A stretch of 64,000 nucleotides of DNA, from contig CM021322.1 in assembly GCA_010645155.1 (NCBI GenBank), positions 8,305,168 to 8,369,167 on the forward strand, written 5' to 3'. Position numbers and translations under genes: made by a program. This DNA is from Tigriopus japonicus. Taxonomy: Eukaryota > Arthropoda > Copepoda > Harpacticoida > Harpacticidae. Of this stretch, positions 22,628 through 32,834 are shown in pieces. Position 1 is the stretch's first letter. Each line of letters starts with the position of its first letter. Below the pieces are notes generated by a model, which searched no databases, was not told the origin of the DNA, and was given only the letters and a program-made list of their open reading frames with translations.

Positions 22628-22949
22628 TTGCAGTCTCAGTAATAAGAAAAACATTCGTGGACATTGGCATATGTACTTGTTTTTGTTATGTTTTGTTGCT
22701 AAAATATAGTGTTGTTTTGTCATGTTCCTTTCTTTGTCTTCAAGTTTTGTGAGTGTCCAGTTTTACTTTCTTGGTATTTTGGGACATTTACTTGCTAGAA
22801 ATAACCCACAAATATATATCAATTAATTTTCTGTCAGAGATTTCGCTCAAATTGATTTTGAACCACATTTTCTATAAAAAAATGTCTTGATGGCATCGCC
22901 CTGTCGTTGCCTTGAACTTGCGCCCAGTCCACCTCCAGGGTAGAGTACT
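22628..22949. other. No gene recognised
   Basis: AT-rich stretch between the P-like relic and the first readable part of the next LINE. Part of it may be unread LINE endonuclease sequence. Confidence 0.3.
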
Positions 22950-23366
22950 CCTTGTATTATCCTTTCAACTTATTTACCACCCAATGCAAATATTCATGAG
23001 TCTATTATAGAACTCGAAAACCTACTTCCTCTTTGTGACTCAAAAACATTGTTTTTATGTGGCGACTTAAACGTAGAATTCTTAAAAGAGAATTACAAGT
23101 CAATAAGATTCAATGAATATATTCTTAGTTGGGGACTTGTTCTATTGATAAATAAACCTACTATTGATTCCCACACAAGTCTAGCACTCAAATTGGCAAT
23201 ATCTTCACGAATCTTAAATCAAATATTAAACGCGGAGCGCTCATTTTCGACAGCAGCGATCATTTAGCAAAATTCGTGTCTCTGAATAAACGGGAAAGCT
23301 CGTACCCTGAATCCGAGACGGATAATAAATCCCACAAACAGTATAAAGCTAAGACAAGCTCTACCG

Positions 23367-23616
23367 CAGGGGTTCTCAACCTTTTTCGGGGGAATACCCA
23401 TTTTGGCCAGGGAAATATCCGATTTACCCCCCTATGTAATGAATGACCAATATTACAGCGTTTTTGGGCGTTTTAATGTGACTTTTGTATTTGTCAAAAT
23501 ACGTGAAGAAGAGAAAAACGTGCAATATTGGTCAAAAAAAACCCAAGTTTTTTACAATTTTTCCGGACACAAATTTACCCAATTTTGGGTAAATACCCAT
23601 AGGTTGAGAACCCCTG
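23367..23616. mobile_element. 250-bp hAT element (Buster/Charlie-like ends)
   Basis: The termini are CAGGGGTTCTCAACC and its inverted copy GGTTGAGAACCCCTG, flanked by CTCTACCG on both sides (23359-23366, 23617-23624). The duplication fits the nnnTAnnn pattern reported for Buster-type hATs. Removing the element rejoins the LINE sequence. It is non-autonomous. Confidence 0.85.
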
Positions 23617-24366
23617 CTCTACCGTATGTAAAGTAAAATGGAACATCCTCGATCAAGATTCCGCCCAATCTTTTCGGGACTTTGAATTGGAAGTAGGATA
23701 TGCTTTCAGGGACCATGGCCCCTTACTTGATCAGAAAAGAAATAGAATCAACGAAACCAAACAAAAGTCTTGGATGACCCAGGGGCTCCTTAAAGCAAGA
23801 TGTGAAAAGGAAAAACTTCATTTAAAATTTGTACGAAATCCGACTTTAAAAAATGAAAAATGTTTTTCAAAGTATTCCAGGTCATATTCCAAGTTAAAAG
23901 ATGTGCAAAGAAAGATTATTGTCAGAAATTTTTTGACTCTAATCAGGGTAATTCCCAACCTATCTGGAAAGGTACTAAAACGCTCTTAGGCTATTTTCAA
24001 AAGGAAAACAATGAACCGACTTCAATCTCCCTTACCAATTCAAAAATCACAAACAAGCAGATAATGGCCTTCAACTCATATTTTAGCTCTATTGGACAAG
24101 TTATTAATGACGAACTTTCTCATGATATCAAGGATCTTAATGTTTTAGATTTTATACCTTCTCCAACCGATACGCACAAACTTTTTTTGAGATAGTCTTT
24201 CTTTTAGATGTTTTACAGACAATTGACCAATTAGCAAATAAGTCCTGTCAAGGCATTGATGAACTTCCAAATGTTGTCTTAAAGGCAATAAAATACGAAA
24301 TCACAAATCCCCTAACACGTCTAATTAATTTGTTCTTGTCCTCTGGTTATCTCCCATCATCATCAG

Positions 24367-25354
24367 TAGGGCTAGGGAAAAAAAATTCTTGCATTAAAAA
24401 TATTTTTTTTACAGTTTTTGCCAATTTTACTTAAAAACAACATTTTAATTTTATTTGACATTTTTTGGAAAATTACAACATTTTCTTAACAGTTTTCGTA
24501 CTTTTTGCCCAAAAAGTCCTCCCAAAACCGGTTCTGAGAGACCAATTAATGAAATGAAGACTTGATATTTCCCGCCAAAATTTCCCGCTAAAATTGTCAT
24601 TGTTCAATTTCACATTTTACGATGCCAATTTCTTTCCAATCTTTGGAAAGGGGAAAAAGTGCCTCCAAAGTTTTTTTTTGTCAAGCAAGTTGTGAAAAAG
24701 TTCAAATCAGAAACTTTGTGACCCTTGTTTCCGTGATTATTTTCCGTGGGCTTAAAAGTTATTTGTAGAGTAAAGTATGTTTCAAGTTGGCACTACTGGT
24801 TGTGACTCTGCTACTCAGAGTTTAATATCTATTGCCTTTCAAAGAGTCTGAATGTGCTATCTGACCAAAAACATAAACTGTTTTGACGACATTATTTCCT
24901 TCAGATGTCTAGTCACACTGTCTTAAGTAGTCTTCTCCAGCAGGAACCTCTCACCACAGGACGCGAACTCCAGCTAACGCGTAGCCCGAAAAAACGCGTG
25001 GCCCTTAAAACGGTGCAGTTCTGCGGTGAATTTGAACAAAATTGCCCAAAAAACGATAGAAAAAGATGTTTGATGGCAAACATCATTTCACAGCAAAGTT
25101 GCAGCGTAAGATAGCGATCCTTTTCTTGCCATTAAATTTTTACAATAATGCTTTCTGATCTCAGAAATTGGTCAAAACTGAGGTGCTTCAAAGCAATAAA
25201 ACACTTATTTTTTGCGTTTTGTCTTACCTTTTTTTGCCCTAAATTTCAAATTTTTTTGCCCTTTTTGCCCTATATTTCAACATTTTCTGCCCTTTTTCCT
25301 GACATTTTAATGACATTTTTTGGACGTTTTTCCAACATTTTTTCCTGGGCTCTA
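24367..25354. mobile_element. hAT-like element D (988 bp)
   Basis: The left end is TAGGGCTAGGGAAAAA; the right end, reversed, is TAGAGCCCAGGAAAAAA. Perfect 8-bp duplications ATCATCAG flank it (24359-24366, 25355-25362). The duplication is made of five bases of an older target copy and the first three bases (CAG) of the element at 25360. No transposase frame is visible. Confidence 0.7.
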
Positions 25355-25359
25355 ATCAT

Positions 25360-26031
25360 CAGGTTGCATCGGAGAAAAACCCGCCCAGGTTTTTCGGGTG
25401 GGTTTTTCGGGCGGGTTTTCCGTATTTTTCATTAGCTCTTCATATACTCTTCTTCATATTGGACCACTTTAACATATCACATCTGAGTTTTGACGGTACA
25501 CAACACATTTGTAACTCGATTTTTTTCCCAAAAACAGCAACCTTTGACATTTTTTGCCTCGATTGCTTAAATCCTGCGGGAAATTATTTGAAATAAATAT
25601 TTTACACACTTTCACAGTACCTTTTCAGAGAATAAGTGTTCTTTTACACTAGAACAATTTGTGAAAAGCAAAAAAATGTTCTTAAGGGGTTAAAAAAGAG
25701 AAATTTGCGATAAAAACTTTGCCCAAACATATATTTGGCCAAATTTGACACTTAAATGCCAACAACTAACATTTTTAAGCCAGAAAATGGCAACGTAATA
25801 ACAACTTCCGGCTGTTAAATAGTTTAACAAAATATTGCAACTTTAGGGCTTAAAGCCTGCAACTTGTAGCCAAAAAAGAGTAACTTTATTCAATCGTCGA
25901 GTATTGAATTTAAGTCGCATATGGTCACTCACATTGAGGTGAGAACCATTTTTAAGGGACGAATGAGAGGCTTTTAGGGCAAAAAGGAGAAAACCCGAAA
26001 AACCCGCCCGGGCGGGATTGAAGCAACCCTA
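25360..26031. mobile_element. hAT-like element X (672 bp), first of the stack
   Basis: The left end is CAGGTTGCATC and the right end, reversed, is TAGGGTTGCTTCAATCCC; the last base looks mutated from G. Its 8-bp target copy ATCATCAT survives at 24356-24363 on the left, now separated by element D, and at 26504-26511 on the right, now separated by element A. GGGTTTTTCGGGCGGG-type subterminal repeats occur at both ends. No coding capacity. Confidence 0.65.
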
Positions 26032-26036
26032 ATCAT

Positions 26037-26500
26037 TAGGGACGGGCAAAAAGTGTAAAAAGATTTTTGGTAAGATAAACCCATTTATTTGCCTTTTTGC
26101 ACCTTTTGCCTTTATTTGCACGATTTCATATCAATTTGGCCTAAGATGAACAAATTGTTGAGAGTTTGCTATTTTTTCTTTGAAAATGTTTACTTTTGGA
26201 TATTTTTTCAAATTTGAAAACTAAATCTGATTTTACGGCTCCCAGCGTAGGCTAGCAAAGTATTGATTACTACTATTCAATATCTAAATTTTCCTCTTCA
26301 AGATTGAAAAATAACAAACAGATGACAAAAAAGTATCTGAAGCTTTTTGCTTCAGAAATTTCAGTTTTTTTGCAACTTTTTTAAAATTGGTTTGCGCTTT
26401 TGACCTTTTTCTGCATTTCATTTTACGATTTTGGGCTGATTTTTGTGCAACTTTTGGTAACCAAAAGCTTCTTTTGATTTGCACTTTTTGCCCGTCCCAA
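26037..26500. mobile_element. hAT-like element A (464 bp)
   Basis: Starts TAGGGACGGGCAAAAAGTG and ends GCACTTTTTGCCCGTCCCAA. It is flanked by CTAATCAT (26029-26036) and CTGATCAT (26501-26508), a 7 of 8 match. Both ends match the 1098-bp element at 55976-57073, so this is a shorter copy of that family, inserted at the right junction of element X. Confidence 0.75.
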
Positions 26501-26935
26501 CTGATCATCATGGCAAATTGCCAAAGTCGCCTCTTTTTAAGAGTGGTAACAAAGAATATACGGTTTGTCCAACTACAGACCAATAAGTATTCTGCCATCC
26601 TTATCTAAAGTTATGGAGAGCAACAGATGGTTCATTTGCTAAATACCATCTAAATGGCTCGCAATTCGGTTTTCGAACCCGGTCATTCTACCACGCATGC
26701 AACATATAATTTCTTGCACTATATATTTAAAAAAAATGACAAAAAGTATTCGGTTGGCATTTTTTTGGACTTCAAAAAACATTTGACACAACCAATTATG
26801 ACATTCTTTTACAAAAACGTGATAAGTGTGGGTTTAGCCAATATATTGTACGTTGAATACAGAGCTATTTCACAGAAAGGTATGTGGCACTTGGTGGGTG
26901 TAAATCTGAACTCGCAAATATAAAGTGTGTTGTGT

Positions 26936-27517
26936 AGGGCTTCCCTGGATTAAAAAATTAATCAATTAATCCATTGGAAATGGATAAATCTGGTAATGCG
27001 TTTCGTCAGACGGATTAATCAAACAAATTTTTAAAACATCCTTTGCCGTTTTATCGTGTTTTCCTTAACAATTTCCAAAGTTTCTCCCAATACTGCTTGA
27101 AATTGAAGATTCTAAACGATCTACCGACCAAGCATACGTGCATTCTTGAACAAGCAACTTTCAAAAATTATGATTCTAGATTGGTAAAGTGAGGTTGAAA
27201 AATAGTGGGATTTTCATTGGAAAAGGATGGGAAATGTGCAAAAAAAGCAAACACAAGTTTTCCCCTAGAGGGCTTACAAAAATGACCCTCCGAAAAATTT
27301 TGTGACATGCCAAGCCTGCACTGTGTGTTTGATGGGATTTGACGTTGAACACGCTTGGTTCCGTGATTCACTACCCAAACTTGCGTTTAAAGGGAATCAG
27401 TGGCAAAATTGCTCCTTCAACTGGTTTGGTCGAACAAGAGCAATGTATGATGAATCAAGTCACTTGACACCCTTGGTGTCGGATCAATGAAGTATGTTTA
27501 TACTATTTATGCACTTG
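26936..27517. other. Unassigned; possible solo hAT terminus at 26937
   Basis: TAGGGCTTCCCTGGATTAA at about 26937 resembles a hAT end and coincides with the point where the LINE reading stops, followed by ATTAATC-rich text. No matching second end was found. The rest has only short frames. Confidence 0.3.
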
Positions 27518-27652
27518 CAAAGGAAGGGAGTAATGGCCAAAATCCGGCGGAGGGAGTTTCATTTTATTGGCGACCCGAGGGCGTCAGCCCGAGGGGCGTC
27601 AATTAAAATGAAACGAGTGATGTCGGATCTTGACCATTACTCCCTTCATTTG
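27518..27652. repeat. 135-bp palindromic element
   Basis: The left arm reads GAAGGGAGTAATGGCCAA then AATCCGGC, and TTTCATTTTATTGGCG. The right arm is the inverted copy (TGACCATTACTCCCTTC) with a few changes. The loop is GC-rich around GAGGGCGTCAGCCCGAGGGG. Most of the element can pair with itself. No clear target duplication is visible. Confidence 0.6.
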
Positions 27653-27964
27653 TGGGTGCATTTGGTACTTTGTTGACCAACTTATCCTTTTTGGGACTTC
27701 CGTTACAATTTTTCAACCCTGAAAATCAGTTCAACCACGGACATTCGTACTATCCAACTAGCATGCTTTGCTTACTCAATACCGGTATTAGGAGCAAGCT
27801 CCGTTCACCTCAAGTACATCAGTCGGTGTGTTGGCTACTCAGTGCCATGGTATAAAAGCTTACCACCACTTCTTCAGTGGATCATTCCCCGTCAATGAGA
27901 CGGGGGCTTCAGACGTGCAAGTAATTGTGCGTCTGAGATGTATTTGTAAAGGCATGATTCATTC
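27653..27964. other. No gene recognised
   Basis: Only short frames and a few inverted words; no motif was recognised. Confidence 0.3.
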
Positions 27965-28035
27965 ATAGGGCAATCAAGTGATTGGTAGGGTAATAAAGTG
28001 ATTTGTAGGGTAGTAAAGTAAGTTGTAGGTGAATA
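27965..28035 (+). repeat. 20-bp degenerate tandem repeat
   Basis: About three and a half units of TAGGGTAATAAAGTGATTTG, ending 16 bases before the tRNA-like unit at 28052. Confidence 0.6.
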
Positions 28036-28051
28036 TGGTATATAAGGAAAA

Positions 28052-28290
28052 GGGAAGATGGTTTAGCGTAGTTGGTTAACGCGCGACCGAGCTATGCTCG
28101 GGTTCATGGGTTCGATCCCAGGTCTTCCCCCCACCCCTCCCAGCATTTGTATAGTGGATTTCGCCTCGAATGGCGCCTCCCAACCCCAGAATGGGCCTCA
28201 TGACTACCAGTAAATCAATTATACATATTGTATATATCCAATGAGATTGTGCATATTGTCTCGCAATAAACATTATAAAAAAAAAGAATA
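28052..28290 (+). mobile_element. tRNA-derived SINE
   Basis: The head (28052-28129, 78 nt) has a perfect 7-bp acceptor-like stem GGGAAGA/TCTTCCC. A box A match TAGCGTAGTTGG and a box B match GGTTCGATCCC follow. The anticodon arm is CCGAG/CTCGG with a 5-base loop and the T loop is one base short, so it is not a working tRNA. A body of about 130 bp follows and ends TCGCAATAAACATTATAAAA with an A-rich tail. Pol III transcription from the internal promoter is expected, with mobilisation by a LINE sharing that tail. Confidence 0.6.
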
Positions 28291-29179
28291 ATGAAATTGA
28301 AAAAAAAAGAGATGAAAAAAGGTGAATAAATGAAAGAGGACCTGACCTCTTTGGGCTGGGAGGAAGTCTCATAAAAGGAGAAGGTGGTCAATAAAAAACA
28401 AATCTCCACTGACTGTAGTGGAGTGAAATTTCTCTGTTAGCCCTCTAGTTTCCCCCAGTCAACAAGAGTTTAGTTTTAAATGTTCAATTCATGCTCTGCA
28501 CGATCAATCTTGAACCTCCTAACATGAAATACAATGTTAGAACATTGCAAGTCTTGCAAGAATCTTGAAGTCCTAAGTAAAATGAAGTTAGATTTTTATA
28601 TGTTTGTTGCCATTCTGGATGTTTTATTTCAAATCTGGCAATGGAATTTGTATAATTTTCCCCATGCGTCTGTTTCATTTCCTTCGTTTTAGGGTGGTGT
28701 ATGATGGGTTTGTGCGTTACTTTGTTCGTTCTATGTCCATCATTGATTTAATGATGATGTGCATGGTTTCAAAACTCTCATGTTAATTCTGCATGAAATT
28801 TAGGCTCGAGTAGATTATACTTATACAAGATTAGAGTAGATGATACAAGATTTTTACGTCTTATATTATTATATATATGATATATTATTAGTATTATATT
28901 AGGTAAAATATGTAATCATCATTTCTGCTTTTGATCCTACAATTTCGTCAATCTTCTCTAACATCACCTTTGAAGACAGTTCCAATAATCTTATTCTCAT
29001 TAAATAAAAACTCTGCTGTTTTTGAATAAGCTGTCAAAGTGTTTTAAACTTAATAAACTCTCTTTGAATTTGAAAAAGACGAGATCATTATTATTTAGTC
29101 TTCCTCTCAGGGGGGGGCACAAGCAAAACGCATAAATTAAGTTTAAATATCACATCTCCCTTCAATAACCGGGCATCGC
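28291..29179. other. No gene recognised
   Basis: AT-rich sequence with a TA-rich stretch near 28860-28910. Short frames only. Confidence 0.35.
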
Positions 29180-30320
29180 TTTCTTCCACTGATGACATTG
29201 CTTTCGTCCTTGTTGCACTTTCACGTACTTCAAATCCAGTTGTTGTAGCCAGCCTCCAAAGCAAACTGGATGTGGTCCAATCAAAGATTTGGCCCTCCAT
29301 TGATTTCGATCAGTTAGAGAAGGAAAGAAGAGTGATCCAGGAGCTAAATATTAACCCAAAGGCGTTTTTCTCGTTTGCAAACACAAAGAGAAAATTGAAG
29401 CATCCAGTAGGACCTTTTGAAGTCGACGGTAAAACCGTCAATGATAGTGAGGTTGTGGCTAATTTGCTTGGAGATCAGTTCTCAAGTGTATTCTTAATTC
29501 CGAAAAGGGTTGGTAGAGCAAGTCATGACTAGTAATGTTGTTGATGATACTGGCATTGATAGTCACGATAATCGATTGGAGGATCTGGCAGTAACAGATC
29601 AAGATGCTTTTGAAGCCACCAAGTGCTTAAAGCTCTCAAGTTCTCCTGGACCTGATGGTGTGACATCTCAGTTTCTGAAGAAATGTTCACAGATTCTTGC
29701 CCCTGTTTTCTCCTACTTGATGCGTCGCATCTTAGATCAGGGCAAGTTTCCCTCCTCAGTGAAAGTAGCTCATGTTGTCCCAATTTTTAAGGGCGGAGAT
29801 AAGTCACTCCCTAGTAATTATAGGCCCATTTCCTTGACTTCCAGTCTTGCAAAGGTCTTTGAGAAGATCATGAAGTCCAAGCTTGTTGAGTTTTTGGATG
29901 CCCATGATATCATTCCCCCAGGGCAGCATGGGTGTCGAGCTCATTTTAGTACAGTCACCCAATTGGCTGACCATTTCAAGCACATCATTGAGGGCTTGAA
30001 AGTCACGAGTCAGTTTATGTAGTCTATCCTGACTTTGCCAAGGCCTTTCATAAGGTAGATCATGGTCTTTTGCTCGATCAACTCAAAGAGTTGGGATCCA
30101 GGGTAAGGTCCTGAATTGGATTGGTTGTTTCAGAGTGATAGGAAGCAAAAAGTCAAGGTTGAAGGATCTTTTAGGGGCATGTATGATGTCAAGTCAGGTG
30201 TTCCACAAGGATCAATTTTAGGTCCGCTCCTGTTTATTCTCTTTATTGCTCCTCTCCAGAAGTTTAGAACAAAAGCCAGGATTTTTCATATGCTGATGAC
30301 ACAAAATTAGTTCGTGAAAG
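29180..30320 (+). pseudogene. LINE reverse transcriptase (CR1/Jockey-like), broken
   Basis: The linker starts near 29240 (VVASLQSKLDVVQSKIW) and includes NINPKAFFSFANTKRKLKH, the NPK-F-FA pattern before the reverse-transcriptase domain of Jockey/CR1 elements. After one frameshift the domain reads KLSSSPGPDGVTSQFLKKC, AHVVPIFKGGDKSLPS, NYRPISLTS and GQHGCRAHFSTVTQL to 30020. After further breaks come DVKSGVPQGSILGPLLF at 30186-30236 and FSYADDTKLV, with the catalytic YADD at 30289-30300, in another frame. At least three breaks make it inactive. It is the same family as 13460-14570. Confidence 0.8.
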
Positions 30321-30969
30321 GAATTTGTTTTTTTGCACCACATTTTGTGCTCTAAAAATCACAATTTTTTCCGACTCATCAATGATGCATCCAATTTGAG
30401 AATTTTACGAGATTGTGTACAAGAAAATCTAGAATTTGATGGACTGTGTACGGCCGATCAAAGTCGAGTAGATTTACAACACAGGAAAAAAAAGAAAAGC
30501 CCCGTTATTTTTCTTTTTTCCTTTGTGATAAATCGACTCGATCTTGGTCGGCCGTGTTCAATCCAGTAAATTCTACAAATCCTTCCTTAACCCCTGCAGG
30601 ATTTGAAGGTTATGAATCGTGCCTATGCTTCAACTTTATTTTCAGACAAGGGATATAATTGACAATGAATGATCAATTTAGTCTCAACTTTTGAGGCAGT
30701 GTAGACAAGTTCATGCCTTGGATTGGCGCCATTGTGAACATTCCAGCTTGCAAGAGGGAGTTTGATAGAAAAAAAACATTATTCTTTCTTTGACTACTTG
30801 ATTTTTCACGGTCAATCGCAAACGTTTGTAATTCTGTCATGGGTTGTTGGCCTTCTTGTTTTGTGTTTTTCTGGAGTGTTTCATTTATGATGAACCAACC
30901 ACGAACATGTTCATCAACTAAAAGTGCGTGTAACCTTTTCATTGGTATTGACGAAACCTTTTGGACCAA
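30321..30969. other. No gene recognised
   Basis: Between two LINE relics; short frames on both strands, no motif. Confidence 0.3.
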
Positions 30970-31600
30970 ACTCGATGGAAATATGTCAAGGGTAATGTAC
31001 ACCTTGGTTGAACCGCATCTTGAACACGAAACCTAAATTCGGCCTCCTGAGATCTCGATTGATCTTTAAGCAATAGAACGGGCCTAAAGTTGGTTCTCTC
31101 GAAACATTACAGGCATGAGAAACCTTCAACATTGGGAAAAAAATTGAAAGCCTGTTTAGCATGCATTAAAGATAAGTCATCAATCATCAAAGAGCATTCA
31201 CGACCTCTACCAAAACGTGAATTTCAGCTTTAGTTTCAAAAACAAAGAGAAATCACTCTCTGAAGTCCAATTGAAAAACAATGTACAACAATAAATTGAT
31301 TCGCTGTATCAAGTCAAATTCTAATATTTTTCATGGCTCTTACTCTTTCCCTAAAGCTTTGCTGAATTCGACGGGTTAACAAATCAATCCCGCACTCGAT
31401 AGTTTTAAACGTAACTTGGATAAGCTCCTGCTTAATTTATGATACCAACCAGCTCGATCTAAAAATTTAAACTTTATTGAATTTGCCTGAAATTTCATCT
31501 CTAATATCTGTTTTGAAAAAAAATTGTAAAAATAAGGAGCGATGTTGAATTGTATTTCTCTTTTGTATTTTCTGAATCAGGTGGCCCGACAAGTCAAAAC
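30970..31600 (+). pseudogene. LINE reverse-transcriptase C-terminal relic
   Basis: Reads VMYTLVEPHLEHET, matching the (V/I)RPHLEY block that follows the catalytic core, then scattered IERA-, GMRNLQHWEK- and KRNLDKLLLNL-type pieces and a DTNQLDL tail near 31450. The order of these fragments is that of the C-terminus of CR1-type proteins. It is heavily decayed, with many stops. Confidence 0.5.
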
Positions 31601-32834
31601 ATCTTTGATGACTGATGCGTAGAGGGTGATTTTAAAAAGTTTTTACTTTAACCACTAAGACTTTTGGTTTCGGCCCGAAAACCCTTTTTGGGGTTTTGCA
31701 ACTTATTTTGTAATTGTTTTCGCATTTTATGCTAATTTTTTTTTTCATAAGCCCAAAATATTTGGAAAAAAGCTGGAAATTTAAGAAACATTCTTTTGAC
31801 AAGGCCATTTTTTGGAATATTTGTCTGTGTACACCGATTTTCCAAATTTGTTCCTGGTGAAATTGATGTAGTTGGCCGGTTTGGGGGGCAAACGTGACAT
31901 GTAATTGATTTAAATGGCGCAGTTTTTTCGTGTATGACAGTAGTTTTGATTGTGAATGTCTAATCTTAGTGAAAATGCCATATATATTATTCATATTCAT
32001 TTTGTATTTTGGGTTCATTTTGGAAAGGCTCTATTGAGCCTTTCAGGTAAAACCCCGCCAACAATCATTAGAAAAAAGGAACGAACGCTAGTTTTTTCAA
32101 TATTTCCTCCAAACCTCTCTGTTCCTTGTCTTCAAGGTTTGATGTGAGAAAACGAATTCTTTTGAAAACGCAATATGCTTACTCAGACAAATATGTATTG
32201 ATATTTGCAACGGGACTCTAATTGCCTTCACAAAAAATGCTGACCTGGATATGTTCTAATTTCCTTCGCTTAAAAAGGATCTCAGTGGTGGTATCCTATT
32301 CAAGAAAATCCGACCCCCTGCCCCCTGGCCAAAAAAAAATCTCCCAAGAGAAAATTGAAGCATTCGTTTCATGGAACAACAATCTTGGCACCAAAAAAAG
32401 TCGCATTTACATTCGTTTCATCGCGAAACGCCATGGTCTAATAGGCCTCATATCTTGATCACAGAAGTTTTCAGTGTCACTCCGTCTTCGTCTTCAACTT
32501 CTAGCCACGATTTGACTTTTCCCAATTTGTTCAACTGTTATTGTTATGGACTAGGTTCGCGACTTCGTCGACCTTCTCCATCTCATATTCCAAGTTGACA
32601 TTGAGCCAGCCACGCAAAATTATGTAAAGGTGTAAATCCCTCCGACTTTGAGGGCATAAGGGGGCTCAAATGAATGGGATCATTTGTCCTTGCCGCCCTT
32701 TTTCATAAGGTATTCTTGAACTTGGTGCAGTCATTTACGTACTTCAACACGACTCTTCATTCATGTTTTTCTCTTGAATTCCCTTGGTGCTCACCCCAAA
32801 AATTGAGAGAGCCTATCTCGTTTTTGCTCCTCAG
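31601..32834. other. No gene recognised; possible missing upstream exons
   Basis: The ADAM-like gene enters at 32835 through a splice acceptor, so earlier exons should lie upstream, but no propeptide or signal-peptide exon could be read here. AT-rich, with short frames. Confidence 0.3.

Larger units (their letters stand above)
22950..26935 (+). pseudogene. Non-LTR retrotransposon ORF2, broken by four insertions
   Basis: The endonuclease end starts near 22956 with YLPPNANIHESIIELENLL, then LFLCGDLNVEFLKEN (GDLN active-site motif). After a shift comes FDSSDHLAKFVSLNKR, the SDH motif of AP-type endonucleases. The linker and early reverse-transcriptase part follows: KCFSKYSRSYSKLKDVQ, DQLANKSCQGIDELPNVVLK and LTRLINLFLSSGYLPSSW. 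The frame is cut at 24363 by three stacked elements and resumes at 26504 with WQIAKV, NGSQFGFRTGHSTTHAT, YSVGIFLDFKKTFDTTN and ELANIKC, just before the expected GVPQG box. The catalytic YADD region is missing. The order of parts is that of CR1/Jockey-type elements; it differs from the family at 29180-30320. Confidence 0.75.

Noticed and set aside
24905..25435. Frames of 69 and 95 codons inside the hAT stack
   Set aside because: They cross element borders (25354-25360) and show no transposase motif.
28052..28129. Functional tRNA gene
   Set aside because: The anticodon loop has five bases and the T loop is short by one. A SINE body and A-rich tail follow, so it is tRNA-derived only.
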